A stretch of 64,000 nucleotides of DNA from Hydrogenibacillus sp. (GTDB lineage: Bacteria > Bacillota > Bacilli > Thermicanales > DSM-22653): the NCBI GenBank assembly GCA_014896255.1, contig JADBKT010000014.1, positions 1 through 64,000 of the forward strand, in the 5' to 3' direction. Made by a program: the position numbers and the translations under genes. The notes under the pieces are model-generated. The model worked only from the letters and a program-made list of their open reading frames with translations. It was not told the DNA's origin and did no database searches. The number at the start of each line of letters is the position of its first letter. Positions within the stretch are counted from its first letter, which is position 1. Of the stretch, positions 18,835-30,986 are shown piece by piece.

Positions 18835-19782
18835 ATGCCTTTTTACGTCTTTTTCAATGTCTTGCTTCTGCTGCTTGCTGTCTACGTCGTCGTCGTCTTG
18901 GTCCGCTCCGTGCGCATCGTCCGCCAGGCGGAAGTGTACATCGTCGAACGCCTGGGCAAATACCACCGCACGCTGGAAAGCGGCATCCACCTGCTCATCC
19001 CGATCATCGACCGCGTGGCGGCGATCAAAGATTTGCGCGAGCACGTCGTCGACTTCCCCCCGCAGAGCATGATCACCCGGGACAACGTGAGCATTCAGAT
19101 CGACACGGTCGTCTACTATCAAGTCACCGACCCGATCCGCAACCAATACGAGATCGCCAATCCGATCGCGGCGATCGAAAACTTGACGGCGACGACCCTC
19201 CGAAATTTAATCGGCGAACTCGACCTCGATCAGACGCTCACCTCCCGCGACACGGTGAACGCCAAGCTTCGCGCCGTGCTCGACGAAGCCACCGACAAAT
19301 GGGGCATCAAAGTGAACCGCGTGGAAATCAAAAACATTGTCCCGCCGAAAGACATCCAGGACGCCATGGAACGGCAGATGCGCGCCGAGCGCATCCGTCG
19401 GGAAGCGGTGCTCATGGCGCAAGGGGAGAAAGAAGCGAACATTTTAAAAGCCGAAGGGGTGAAACAGGCCAAAATCCTCGAGGCGGAGGCCGAGCGCGAA
19501 GCGCAGATCCGCCGCGCCGAAGGCGAGAAGCAATCGCAAATCCTCCGCGCCGAAGGAGAAGCGCAGGCCATCTTGACCATCGCCGAAGCGCGGGCGCAAG
19601 GCGAACGCAAGGTGTACGAAGCGATCAAGCTGGCCGCGCCGACCAAAGAAGTCGTCCAGATCCGCTCCATGGAAGCCCTCGAACGGGTGGCCGACGGACA
19701 GGCGACGAAGATCATCATCCCCAGCGACGCCACTTCGCTGCTCGGCGTGATCGCCGGCGCCAAAGAAGTCATCCGCGAATGA
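18835..19782 (+). CDS. SPFH/Band 7 (stomatin-like) protein
   Basis: VYIVERLGKYHRTLESGIHLLIPIIDRVA, RDNVSIQIDTVVYYQVTDP, AEREAQIRRAEGEKQSQILRAEGEAQA. Confidence 0.93.
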   Translation: MPFYVFFNVLLLLLAVYVVVVLVRSVRIVRQAEVYIVERLGKYHRTLESGIHLLIPIIDRVAAIKDLREHVVDFPPQSMITRDNVSIQIDTVVYYQVTDPIRNQYEIANPIAAIENLTATTLRNLIGELDLDQTLTSRDTVNAKLRAVLDEATDKWGIKVNRVEIKNIVPPKDIQDAMERQMRAERIRREAVLMAQGEKEANILKAEGVKQAKILEAEAEREAQIRRAEGEKQSQILRAEGEAQAILTIAEARAQGERKVYEAIKLAAPTKEVVQIRSMEALERVADGQATKIIIPSDATSLLGVIAGAKEVIRE

Positions 19783-19802
19783 ACGTATCCTCTTAAACAC
19801 GC

Positions 19803-20501
19803 TTAAACGCACTCCACGCCGTGTACGCCGTCGATCGCCTCAAGCGCGGCGACGACGTCAAACGGCGACGTTTTCGAGGGCAGGACGACGTGCGCCTCGA
19901 CGACGACGCGCGGCGGATAATCGTCGATCACATCCCCCTCGGCCCGATGGATGGCGATCTGCACGACGTCGACTTTGTACTTTCCGAGCGCCATCGAAAT
20001 GTCGCCCAGCTTCCCCGGACGATCGTCCACGACGACGGTGAGGCTGTGCGTTTTTTTATTGCCCAAAAAACGGTCTTCAAATCGCGGGAGGAACATCGTG
20101 CTGACGAGGACGATGAACGTGGTCACGGCTGCCGGAAAATAAAAACCGCTCCCCGCGGCGATGCCGATCCCGGCCACGACCCACAGCGTCGCCGCCGTCG
20201 TAAGCCCCTGCACGATCCAATCGGATCGTCGCAAAATGGCCCCCGCCCCGAGAAAACCGATGCCGCTTACGATCTGTGCCGGAATACGCGTCGGGTCAAA
20301 CGGCGTTCCGGGTTTGAGATAAGGAAGAAATCCGTAAATGGAGGTCACGGTGATCAAAGCCGAGCCCAGCGCGACGAGAAGATGCGTTTTTAAACCCGCC
20401 TGTTTGTTCCGGTGCCCGCGTTCCCAGCCGATCACGCCGCCCATCACGGCGGCAAAGAACAACCGTTCGACGATCGACGGCCAATCCAACTCCGTCCCCA
20501 C
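19803..20501 (-). CDS. MgtC/SapB family membrane protein
   Basis: VMGGVIGWERGHRNKQAGLKTHLLVALGSALITV, PARIPAQIVSGIGFLGAGAILR-like motif. Confidence 0.9.
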   Translation of the reverse strand: MGTELDWPSIVERLFFAAVMGGVIGWERGHRNKQAGLKTHLLVALGSALITVTSIYGFLPYLKPGTPFDPTRIPAQIVSGIGFLGAGAILRRSDWIVQGLTTAATLWVVAGIGIAAGSGFYFPAAVTTFIVLVSTMFLPRFEDRFLGNKKTHSLTVVVDDRPGKLGDISMALGKYKVDVVQIAIHRAEGDVIDDYPPRVVVEAHVVLPSKTSPFDVVAALEAIDGVHGVECV

Positions 20502-20645
20502 GACGATCCGCCCCCTCTTTCGGCGCTATCATTCATCATATCACCGCCGGTCATCCTGTACCAACGCCGTCCATACGCCGCCCTCCAAAGGCGCATATGA
20601 TGTTCCAAAGAAAAACCATTCAAAGCAAAGGCGCCAGCCATCACG

Positions 20646-20987
20646 ATGCACGGCGCGTTGTACAAGGGGGAGGTCGCGTTGCCGCCGTCGAAATCCGATC
20701 AATGGCTCGCTTGGCTCGGCGCCGCGTTCTCCTTTTTGGGTTCGACCGTCGGCATCATGGTCGCGCTCGCCTCGTTTCGACGGACCTTGCGTCAAAGGAG
20801 GTTGATCGATGAACGGCGGATACCGCCAAAATCCGCGCCGGAGCGCGCCGGAACAACCGCCCGGAGAGAAGGCCGCCGGACGAAACAGACCGCGCAGGCG
20901 CACGCGCACGGCAGGTCCGGACAAGCGGCCTTTCCGGGAAACTTCGAACATCCACGTCGCACCGACAAGCTCCGAAGCCGCCGATGA
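20646..20987 (+). CDS. Hypothetical small membrane protein (overlaps the next ORF)
   Basis: One TM-like segment LAWLGAAFSFLGSTVGIMVALASF. Confidence 0.3.
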   Translation: MHGALYKGEVALPPSKSDQWLAWLGAAFSFLGSTVGIMVALASFRRTLRQRRLIDERRIPPKSAPERAGTTARREGRRTKQTAQAHAHGRSGQAAFPGNFEHPRRTDKLRSRR

Positions 20988-21123
20988 CCAAGACATCGCC
21001 ATCGCCCTCGGAGCCGTGATCACCTCGATGTTTTATCTCATGGCCGGAACCATCGCCGTTTTTCTGGCCACCAAGGCGCTCTTTGCGCCGCCTGGGGCCG
21101 TAAAAGAAGAAGTCATTTTTTGA
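20809..21123 (+). CDS. Hypothetical protein with one C-terminal TM segment
   Basis: AAAGGAGG SD just before ATG 20809; IALGAVITSMFYLMAGTIAVFLATKALF. Confidence 0.5.
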   Translation: MNGGYRQNPRRSAPEQPPGEKAAGRNRPRRRTRTAGPDKRPFRETSNIHVAPTSSEAADDQDIAIALGAVITSMFYLMAGTIAVFLATKALFAPPGAVKEEVIF

Positions 21124-21133
21124 CGATCGGCCG

Positions 21134-21793
21134 TTAACGACCGGCCGGCGATTCGGAGACGAGGGCACGATGCCACTCCGTAAGATTCTTTAAGGCGGCG
21201 TCGTCATACCGCCCGCACGCTTTGAGCGCGGCGGCGAGGCGTTCAAAATCCGTGAGCGCAACTGCCCGCAGTTTAACCGCCCGCAAGGCCGCATCCGCTT
21301 CAGGCAGACGATGGCTGTAGAGGGCCAAGACGCCCAACACGTCCACGCCTTCCCTTTTGAGCGCCAGGGCGGCCTGGACGGCACTCCGTCCGGTGGAAAG
21401 AATGTCTTCCAAGACGACCGCCCGCGAACCGGGCGGAAGCTCTCCCTCGACCTGCCGCCCGCGGCCATGCGCTTTCGGTTGCGGGCGTACATAGACGAAA
21501 GGCAGCTTAAGCCGATCGGCGGAGACGGCGCCGAGCGGTATTCCGCCCGTCGCCACGCCGGCGATCGCCGTGGCCTCCGGAAATTGTTCCTGAAGGGCGC
21601 GGACGACGGCGTCGATGACCGCGCTCCGCACCTCCGGATAAGCGTAGATCAACCGACCGTCGACGTACAAAGGCGCCTTGCGGCCGGAGCTCCAGGTGAA
21701 CATCGGATCGAACGAAACGCGCACGGCGCCTGCGGCGATGAAGGCCTGCGCCACGGTGTCTTCCGAACAGATACGCTCCATCGTGACCTGCAC
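21134..21793 (-). CDS. pyrE: Orotate phosphoribosyltransferase
   Basis: FTWSSGRKAPLYVDGR, AGVATGGIPLGAVSADRL, AVVLEDILSTGRSAVQA; operon position. Confidence 0.95.
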   Translation of the reverse strand: MQVTMERICSEDTVAQAFIAAGAVRVSFDPMFTWSSGRKAPLYVDGRLIYAYPEVRSAVIDAVVRALQEQFPEATAIAGVATGGIPLGAVSADRLKLPFVYVRPQPKAHGRGRQVEGELPPGSRAVVLEDILSTGRSAVQAALALKREGVDVLGVLALYSHRLPEADAALRAVKLRAVALTDFERLAAALKACGRYDDAALKNLTEWHRALVSESPAGR

Positions 21794-21814
21794 CTCTCAG
21801 CCTTGAAGGATTGT

Positions 21815-22570
21815 TCACGGCGACGAAAAACGGTCGCTCAATGCGCGCGCCACGGCGTTTCGGACGGCGTAAAAAGCCGCCCGCGGATCGGCGCTTTGAA
21901 TGATCGGCCGACCGACGACGAGGGCGTCGCTGCCGGCGCGGACGGCCTCCTCGGGCCCGGCCGTTCGCGCCTGGTCGTCTGCGCCGGAACCGCCCCCGTC
22001 GAAGCGGATGCCCGGGGTGACGACGAACAGCGCGTCGCCGTGCGTCGCCTTGATCGCCGCCGCTTCTTTAGGCGAGGCGACGACGCCGAACAGGCCGCTT
22101 TGGCGGGCCGATTCGGCGAGCGAAAGAGCATGCTCTTCCGGCGTTCCGCGCAAGCCGATCGCCGCGAGCGAAGACGGCGTATGGCTGGTCAGAATCGTGA
22201 CGGCAAAGAGCTTCGGACGTCCGCCTGCCGTTTCCGCCGCTTCCTGAGCCGCCTCGAGCATTTCCCGCCCGCCGAGGGCGTGCACCGTCAACCAATCCAC
22301 GTCCAGCGCGGCAAGCGCGCGCACCGTTCGGGCCACCGTCGACGGAATATCATGCAATTTTAGATCCAAAAACACGCTTCCTCCGGCATTGTGAACCGTT
22401 TCGATCGCCGCGCGGTGCGCCGCGTAAAAGAGCGACATGCCGATCTTATACCGGCGCACCGCCCCGGCGAGCGTTCGGACGAGCGGCGTCAAGGACTCCG
22501 GCGTCGGGACGTCCAGGGCGACGACGATGCGCTCCTCCGGAGACGGCCCTGCTTGAGGCGTCAGTCCCAT
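21815..22570 (-). CDS. pyrF: Orotidine-5'-phosphate decarboxylase
   Basis: VALDVPTPE, VFLDLKLHDIPSTVARTVRALAALDVDWLTVHALGG. Confidence 0.95.
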   Translation of the reverse strand: MGLTPQAGPSPEERIVVALDVPTPESLTPLVRTLAGAVRRYKIGMSLFYAAHRAAIETVHNAGGSVFLDLKLHDIPSTVARTVRALAALDVDWLTVHALGGREMLEAAQEAAETAGGRPKLFAVTILTSHTPSSLAAIGLRGTPEEHALSLAESARQSGLFGVVASPKEAAAIKATHGDALFVVTPGIRFDGGGSGADDQARTAGPEEAVRAGSDALVVGRPIIQSADPRAAFYAVRNAVARALSDRFSSP

Positions 22571-23646
22571 GACCGCGTACGCTCCCCTGCACGCACCGCC
22601 GCGTGCTCCGCCGCATGCGCCTTGTCCGCGCTTTGATCCGGCCCGCTTAGAACCGCTCGGCGGCCGTTTTTGACCTGTTTCGCTTCCAGAACCTCATCCG
22701 GATGGGCGCGCCCGAGGAGTTCATGGATGTGCTCGACGCCGAGCGCATCCAGGAGTTCCGGCAGGCGGTGGACGATGCGCGGGATGACATACGGATCGAC
22801 GAAATGCGCCGTACCGATCTGCACGAGTTCGGCGCCGGCCAGGATGAAGGCGATCACGTCCTCCGCGCCGGCGATTCCGCCGACGCCGATGATCGGCACG
22901 GAGACGTGCGGATAGACGCGATACACGTGGCTGAGCGCGATGGGACGGATCGCCGGACCGGAAAGCCCGCCGGTCGTGTTCCATAAATGCGGCCGTCTCA
23001 GGCGGATGTCGATCGTCATGCCGACGACGGTGTTGATCAGGCTGAGCGCGTCCGCCCCCGCGCGCTCGACGGCCCGCGCCACTTCGACGATGTCCGTTAC
23101 GTTGGGAGAAAGCTTCACGATGACGGGGACGCGACTTTCGCGTTTCACCTTTTCCGTGAGCCGCGCGGCCGCCGTGGCGTCGGCGCCGAAGTGCATCCCG
23201 CCCGCTTTGACGTTCGGGCAGCTGATGTTGAGTTCAATCGCCCGTACATGCGGAGAGGCATTGAGTGCGCGGACGACTTCGACATACTCGTCTTCGTCGC
23301 TGCCGGCCACGTTGACGATGATCGGCACGCCGTAGGCGGCGACGGTCGGCAAAATCCGTTCAACGACGACCTCTACCCCCGGGTTTTCCAGGCCGATGGC
23401 GTTCAGCATCCCGGACGGCGTCTCGGCGACACGCGGCGTTCCGTTGCCGAGACGCGGCGTTTGCGTCGTCGCCTTGGTCACCAACGCCCCGAGCCAGCGG
23501 AGATCATACAGCCCGGCGAATTCTTCGCCGTAACCGTACGTCCCCGAGGCCGGCATGAGCACATGGCGAAAGGCGATGCCGAGGGCATGGTGCTGAAGGC
23601 GCGGATGTGCGCGCGGCGGATCGAACCAAGCGATGCTCACGCCCAT
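22561..23646 (-). CDS. pyrD: Dihydroorotate dehydrogenase B, catalytic subunit
   Basis: MPASGTYGYGEEF, GNGTPRVAETPSGMLNAIGLENPG, ELNISCPNVKAGG, GVGGIAGAEDVIAFILAGA. Confidence 0.95.
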   Translation of the reverse strand: MGVSIAWFDPPRAHPRLQHHALGIAFRHVLMPASGTYGYGEEFAGLYDLRWLGALVTKATTQTPRLGNGTPRVAETPSGMLNAIGLENPGVEVVVERILPTVAAYGVPIIVNVAGSDEDEYVEVVRALNASPHVRAIELNISCPNVKAGGMHFGADATAAARLTEKVKRESRVPVIVKLSPNVTDIVEVARAVERAGADALSLINTVVGMTIDIRLRRPHLWNTTGGLSGPAIRPIALSHVYRVYPHVSVPIIGVGGIAGAEDVIAFILAGAELVQIGTAHFVDPYVIPRIVHRLPELLDALGVEHIHELLGRAHPDEVLEAKQVKNGRRAVLSGPDQSADKAHAAEHAAVRAGERTRSWD

Positions 23647-24539
23647 TCCTCCTCCCCCGGAAAAACAAGCGACTGAAGCGGAAAGACCGGCCCGTCACGG
23701 CAGACGCGGCGATGCACGATCCCCCCATCGGCGCGCACCGGTACGACGCACGCTCGGCAGACGCCGACGGCGCACGCCATCCGTGCCTCCAGCGCGGCGA
23801 ACATCGGCCGTCCGTCGTGCCGAAAGCGCGCTTTGAGCGCGACGAACATCGGCTCCGGACCGCAGGCATACAGCGCTTGAAAAGGCTCTTCCGGCGACAG
23901 CCCGTCGGTCACCCGGCCGCGCCGCCCGGCGCTGCCGTCGTCCGTCCACAGCTCGACCTCCGCATGGGCCGAAAGCCGCTCCAGGCCGTAAACCTCTTCG
24001 ACCGCGGCAAAGCCGATGCGGGCCCGCACGCGAACCCCGCGAAGGTTCAGCGCTTTGGCCAAGTAAAGGAGCGGCGCCACGCCCAATCCGCCGCCGACGA
24101 TGACGGCCCGACCGCCAGACGGCACGATGTCCATCGGAAATCCGCCGGAGGGCGGGAAAAAGACGTCCAGCCTGTCCCCGGGGCGCACCGCCGAAAGCCG
24201 CTTGGTCCCGACGCCGACCGTGCGAAAGATGAGCCGCAGCGTATGCGTACCGTCGTCGTAATCGGCGACGCTCAGCGGACGCCTTAAAAACGCCTCTCCT
24301 TCCGGCACCCGGAGATGGACGAACTGCCCCGGCTGAAGGTCCGGCATCGCCGGATGTGCGAGAACGAGTTCGACGATCGTCGGCGCGTGGCGCGCCATGC
24401 CGACGACGGTCGTCGTAAGCATCCGCGGTGCGTCCGGTACGCATGACGGCGCCGCCGAAGCGGTGTCCGACCGTTCCGGTGGATTCATCGCGTTCATCGA
24501 CTCCCCTTCCCCCTTCACCGCGCGGTCAGCTTCGTCCAT
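23637..24539 (-). CDS. pyrK: Dihydroorotate dehydrogenase B, electron-transfer subunit
   Basis: QPGQFVHLRVPEGEAFLRRPLSVAD, VGGGLGVAPLLYLAK, EARMACAVGVCRACVVPV..RVCRDGPVF (2Fe-2S cysteines). Confidence 0.93.
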   Translation of the reverse strand: MDEADRAVKGEGESMNAMNPPERSDTASAAPSCVPDAPRMLTTTVVGMARHAPTIVELVLAHPAMPDLQPGQFVHLRVPEGEAFLRRPLSVADYDDGTHTLRLIFRTVGVGTKRLSAVRPGDRLDVFFPPSGGFPMDIVPSGGRAVIVGGGLGVAPLLYLAKALNLRGVRVRARIGFAAVEEVYGLERLSAHAEVELWTDDGSAGRRGRVTDGLSPEEPFQALYACGPEPMFVALKARFRHDGRPMFAALEARMACAVGVCRACVVPVRADGGIVHRRVCRDGPVFPLQSLVFPGEEEWA

Positions 24540-27500
24540 ACCCGCTCGGTCCGTCGCTCAAGGGCGTGAGCGTAAAACCGAGCGCCTGAAGGGCCAAGGC
24601 GAACGCCCGTGCCGTATCGAGCGACGTAAAGCAGCCCAGACCGCGTTCGACCGCTGCGCGGCGGATGCGAAAACCGTCGCGCTCCGGCGAAGTGCCCGCC
24701 GTCCACGTGTTGATGACCACGTCGACTTCGCCGGAGGCGATGAGGTCGAGGACCGTCGGCGGAGGACCGTCGATTTTGCCCACGACCTCTACGGGCAGTC
24801 CATGGTCGCGCATAAACGCCGCCGTTCCCGGCGTCGCGTAAAGCCGAATGCCGAGCGCATGAAGCGCCCGGGCGACATCGACCGCCGCCGCCTTGTCGCG
24901 ATCGGACAGCGAAAAAAGCGCCGCTTCGTGACGCAGACGAACGGCGCCGGCGCCGAGCAGCGCCTTGTATAGCGCCTTGGCCCCGTCGTCGTCTCGGGCC
25001 ATCACTTCTCCCGTCGATTTCATCACCGGCCCCAACGTGACGTCGACGCTGGCCAACTTGGCGAAAGAGAAGACCGGTGCCTTGACATACGCCGCCGGCG
25101 GTTCCGGGTAAAGCCCGCCGAGGACGCCGAACGTCGACAGCGACTCGCCGAGCATGACCGCCGTCGCCCAGCGAAGCAGCGGAAGCCCGGTGGCCTTGCT
25201 CAAAAACGGGAGCGTCCGCGAGGCGCGCGGGTTGGCTTCCAACACGTAGACGCGCGGGCCGTCGACGACGAATTGCACGTTGAGGAGCCCCCGCACCTGA
25301 AGCGCCCGGGCGATGGCCGACGTCACTTCCACGATCGCCGTTTGAACGGCAGGCGCAAGGTTCGTCGCCGGATACCGGGCGATGGAATCGCCGGAGTGGA
25401 CGCCGGCGCGTTCGACGTGGGCGATAATGCCGGGGATGAACACCGTCTCCCCGTCGCTGATCGCGTCCACTTCGAGTTCTTCCCCTTCGATGTAACGGTC
25501 GATGAGCAGCGGATGATCGAGCGGGCGATCATCGGAGGCGCTCCAGATGCGGCCGACGTATGCTTTCAGGGCCGCCTCGTCGTGCACGATGGTCATCTCC
25601 CGTCCGCCGAGTACGTAGGATGGGCGGACGACGAGGGGAAAGCCGAGCGATCGGGCCCCAAACAGCGCCTCCTCCGCGGTGCGCGCCGCGATTCCGCGCG
25701 GCCGTTCAATGCCGAGGCCGTTTAACACGGCGTCGAATTTCTCGCGGTCCTCCGCTTGATCGATCGACGAAAGCGGCGTGCCGAGAATCGGATATCCGGC
25801 CGCCGCGACGGCGTGGGCCAAACGAAGCGCCGTCTGCCCGCCGAATTGGACGAGAACGCCGAGCGGCCGTTCGCGTTCCAAGACGGCCAAGACGTCTTCC
25901 TCGGCGACGGGTTCGACGTACACCGCATCGGCCAAGGTGTAGTCCGTCGATACCGTCTCCGGATTCGTATTCACAATGGCGACACGATACCCGCGGGCCT
26001 TGGCCTCGAGCACGGCGTGCACGGTGGCATAATCGAACTCGAGCCCTTGCCCGATGCGGATCGGCCCGGCCCCGAGAACGACGATCGTCGGCCGCGCATC
26101 CACGCGCGAAGGCGTCGTTTCCCCGCGCCCATCGCAGGCTGCAAGATCATACGTCGCATACCAAAGCGGGGGCGTCTTACCCGGTGCGGTACGGCCGCCG
26201 TCCGTCCAACACGGAACGATGCCGTTTTCCTCGCGGAAACGCCGCACCGCCTCGGCACGTGTCCCCGCAAAGCGCGCGACGGCGCTGTCGGCCATGCCCA
26301 GCTCTTTGGCCCGGCGGACGGCCGCCGGGGTCATGCCTTCCGCTTTCAGGGCCGTCTCGACGTCGACGATCGCCTGAAGCGCTTCGACGAACGGCCGCGG
26401 AATCCCGCTTCGGTCGACCACCGTTTCGATCATCGGCCCGTTGCGACCCGACGCCGCCGACGCGCCGACTTCCGTCCCGCGGCGCAACGCTTCGATCAAG
26501 CGGAACAGACGGCGATCGTCGGAGCGATCCAGTTCGGCAAGCAGCGCTTCCGTCGGCAGCCGGCGGATCTCCGCGTCCTCCAGGTGGTCGTAACCGACTT
26601 CGAGCGCCCGCACACCTTTCAAAAGCGCCTCGGCAAGCGATCGGCCGATGGTCATCGTCTCGCCCGTGGCGCGCATCTCCGTACCGAGCGAACGGTCCAT
26701 CCCGGGAAAGGCGTCAAACGGAAAGCGCGGCCACTTGACGACGACGTCGGCGAGCACGGGCGGCTCCGACGCCCGACGTCCGGTCGACGGGAGCGTAATC
26801 TCGTCGAGCGTCATACCGACGGCAAGGAGCGCCGAGACGTAAGCGATCGGATAGCCGGTCGCCTTGGATGCGAGCGCGCTGGAACGGGAGACGCGGGGGT
26901 TCAGCTCGATGACCCAGTACTGATCGCGCTCGGGGTCGTAGGCGAACTGGACGTTGGCCCCGCCGACGATGCCGATGGCCCGGACGATGCGCACCGCCGC
27001 GCGGCTGAGCCGCTCCACGGCGGCGTCGCTTAAGGAGACGGCCGGTGCGACGACGACGGAATCGCCGGTGTGTACGCCGACCGGATCGACGTTTTCCATC
27101 ACCGCCACGACGACCGCTTGATCGCGCGCGTCGCGCACCACCTCGAACTCGATTTCCCGTAAACCGTAAAGGCTCGTTTCGATCAGCGCCTGGCGGATGG
27201 GGCTGACCTGTAGGGCGCGGGCAACGGTCGCCTGAAGCGTTTCCAGATCGTGGACATGGCCGCCGCCCGTGCCGCCGAGCGTATACGCCGGACGCACGAC
27301 GAGCGGAAAACCGTGTTCCTCGGCAAAAAAGAGCGCTTCACCCGTGCTCTGCACCGCCGTCGACGCCGGCACCGGCTCTCCCAGCTCGCGCATGCGGGCC
27401 CGAAAACGGTCGCGGTCTTCACCGTCCTCGATCGCCGCAAGCGGCGTACCGATCAACTCGGTTCCGGCGGCCTGAAGCACGCCCCGTTCGGCGAGCGCGC

Positions 27501-27804
27501 GGGCCAGATTGAGCCCGGTCTGCCCGCCCAAACCGGCGATGAGCGCGTCCGGCCGCTCCTTTTTCACGATCCGTTCGACGAATTCCGGGATGAGCGGCTC
27601 GAAATAAATGCGGTGCGCCATCTCGGGATCGGTCATGATCGTCGCCGGGTTGTTGTTGACCAAGAGCACCTTGTAGCCGGCATCTTTGAGCGCTCGACAG
27701 GCCTCCGAACCGGCGTAGTCGAACTCCGCGCCCTGGCCGATCACCACCGGTCCCGAGCCGATGATCATCACGGTCCGGATGTCACGACGAAGCGGCATCG
27801 GCAT
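24526..27804 (-). CDS. carB: Carbamoyl-phosphate synthase large subunit
   Basis: IIGSGPVVIGQGAEFDYAGSEACRALKDAGYKVLLVNNNPATIMTDPE; second repeat VLGAGPIRIGQGLEFDYATVHAVLEAKARGYRVAIVNTNPETVSTDYTLAD. Confidence 0.96.
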   Translation of the reverse strand: MPMPLRRDIRTVMIIGSGPVVIGQGAEFDYAGSEACRALKDAGYKVLLVNNNPATIMTDPEMAHRIYFEPLIPEFVERIVKKERPDALIAGLGGQTGLNLARALAERGVLQAAGTELIGTPLAAIEDGEDRDRFRARMRELGEPVPASTAVQSTGEALFFAEEHGFPLVVRPAYTLGGTGGGHVHDLETLQATVARALQVSPIRQALIETSLYGLREIEFEVVRDARDQAVVVAVMENVDPVGVHTGDSVVVAPAVSLSDAAVERLSRAAVRIVRAIGIVGGANVQFAYDPERDQYWVIELNPRVSRSSALASKATGYPIAYVSALLAVGMTLDEITLPSTGRRASEPPVLADVVVKWPRFPFDAFPGMDRSLGTEMRATGETMTIGRSLAEALLKGVRALEVGYDHLEDAEIRRLPTEALLAELDRSDDRRLFRLIEALRRGTEVGASAASGRNGPMIETVVDRSGIPRPFVEALQAIVDVETALKAEGMTPAAVRRAKELGMADSAVARFAGTRAEAVRRFREENGIVPCWTDGGRTAPGKTPPLWYATYDLAACDGRGETTPSRVDARPTIVVLGAGPIRIGQGLEFDYATVHAVLEAKARGYRVAIVNTNPETVSTDYTLADAVYVEPVAEEDVLAVLERERPLGVLVQFGGQTALRLAHAVAAAGYPILGTPLSSIDQAEDREKFDAVLNGLGIERPRGIAARTAEEALFGARSLGFPLVVRPSYVLGGREMTIVHDEAALKAYVGRIWSASDDRPLDHPLLIDRYIEGEELEVDAISDGETVFIPGIIAHVERAGVHSGDSIARYPATNLAPAVQTAIVEVTSAIARALQVRGLLNVQFVVDGPRVYVLEANPRASRTLPFLSKATGLPLLRWATAVMLGESLSTFGVLGGLYPEPPAAYVKAPVFSFAKLASVDVTLGPVMKSTGEVMARDDDGAKALYKALLGAGAVRLRHEAALFSLSDRDKAAAVDVARALHALGIRLYATPGTAAFMRDHGLPVEVVGKIDGPPPTVLDLIASGEVDVVINTWTAGTSPERDGFRIRRAAVERGLGCFTSLDTARAFALALQALGFTLTPLSDGPSGYGRS

Positions 27805-29249
27805 CCTCCTTCAAGCGCATCTCAGCTTTTTCAAGCGATTTTCGCAACCCTGAGCGCCGCAACACGGTCTAAACGCGTCGGCGGTAAAGGCTTGCCGCGC
27901 CGAACACGGACGCATCGACAAAAGCCAAACGCCCACCGACGACGGTAAGCACCGGCCAGCCGAAAAGCTCGCGTCCGGCCAGCGGGGTGTTTTGGCCCTT
28001 GGAGCAAAACGACCGCGGATCCACCGTACGCGGCGTGTCCAGATCGACGAGGGTCAAATCGGCCGGTTCACCCGGCGCGATGCGACCGCCGGGCAACCCA
28101 AACCGTTCCGCCGGCCGCGTCGACATGGCCCGAACGAGCAGCCGGAGCGGAAGGATGTTCGGCCGGACGAGCGTCGTGTAAAGGAGCGGGAAAGCCGTCT
28201 CCAAACCGACGATGCCGAACGGGCTCACATCGATCGGCCGCGCCTTCTCTTCGGCCGTATGCGGGGCGTGATCGGTGGCGATGATTTCGATCTCTCCGGC
28301 CAAAAGCGCCGCCCGAAGCGCCGCCACATCGCGCCGCGGCGCCAAGGGCGGATTCATCTTCCAGACGCCGAGCGCCGCATGGGCGCCCGCCTTCTCGGGC
28401 ATCCCGCCGGCGTCCGCCCTTCCCGCGTTCCGCCCCGCTTCCATCGTCTTCGCCGCCCCGGCATCGACGTCCGGATCCGGGATGTCTTCCGCCGCCAAGG
28501 CCAAGTGGTGCGGCGTCACTTCCGCGCTCACGTCGGCGCCGAGCCGCCGTCCGAGGGCCAGCGCCTCGAGCGAAAGCGACGTCGAGACGTGCATGGCGTG
28601 ATAGCGGGCGCCGGTCTCTGCGGCCAAAAGAACATCGCGAAAAAGCGGCACGGCCTCCGCTTCCGGCGGCCACGGCCGTACGCCGCGCCGGACGGGCGCC
28701 GCCTCCGGCCGGAAAACGCCGCCTTTGGACAGGCGGGCGTCTTCGCTGTGCATCATGATCGGCCGACCGACGGCGCGGGCATACAGCAGAGCCGCGCGCA
28801 TCACGTCGCTTCGTTCGATCCCCCGCCCGTCGTCGGTAAAACCGACCGCACCGAGCCGGGCGAGGGCGGCCATGTCGACGAGCGACTGCCCTTTTTGCCC
28901 CTCCGTAATCGCCGCCGCCGCATACGTCCTGACCCGACCCGTCCGCGCGGCCCGGCGCAGCACTTCCAGAAGCAGGCTCGAGCGATCGATCGGCGGATCG
29001 GTGTTCGGCATCATCACGACCGTCGCAAATCCGCCGCGGGCGGCGGCGCACGTTCCCTGCTCGATCGTCTCTTTCTCCGTCTGCCCCGGCTCCCGGAGAT
29101 GGACATGCACGTCGACGAACCCGGGGAACAGCCACAACCCGGCGGCATCGATCACCTGTTCCAGGATCCCCGGCCGCGGCGCGGGACCGAAGACGACGTC
29201 GGCGATCCACGCGCCTTCGACGGCGACGTGGCCGACCAACGCCTCCCCA

Positions 29250-30943
<1,694 letters not shown>

Positions 30944-30986
30944 TTACAGCGTGAGGTCAGATTGGGAATGCCCGCTCGCAGGCATC

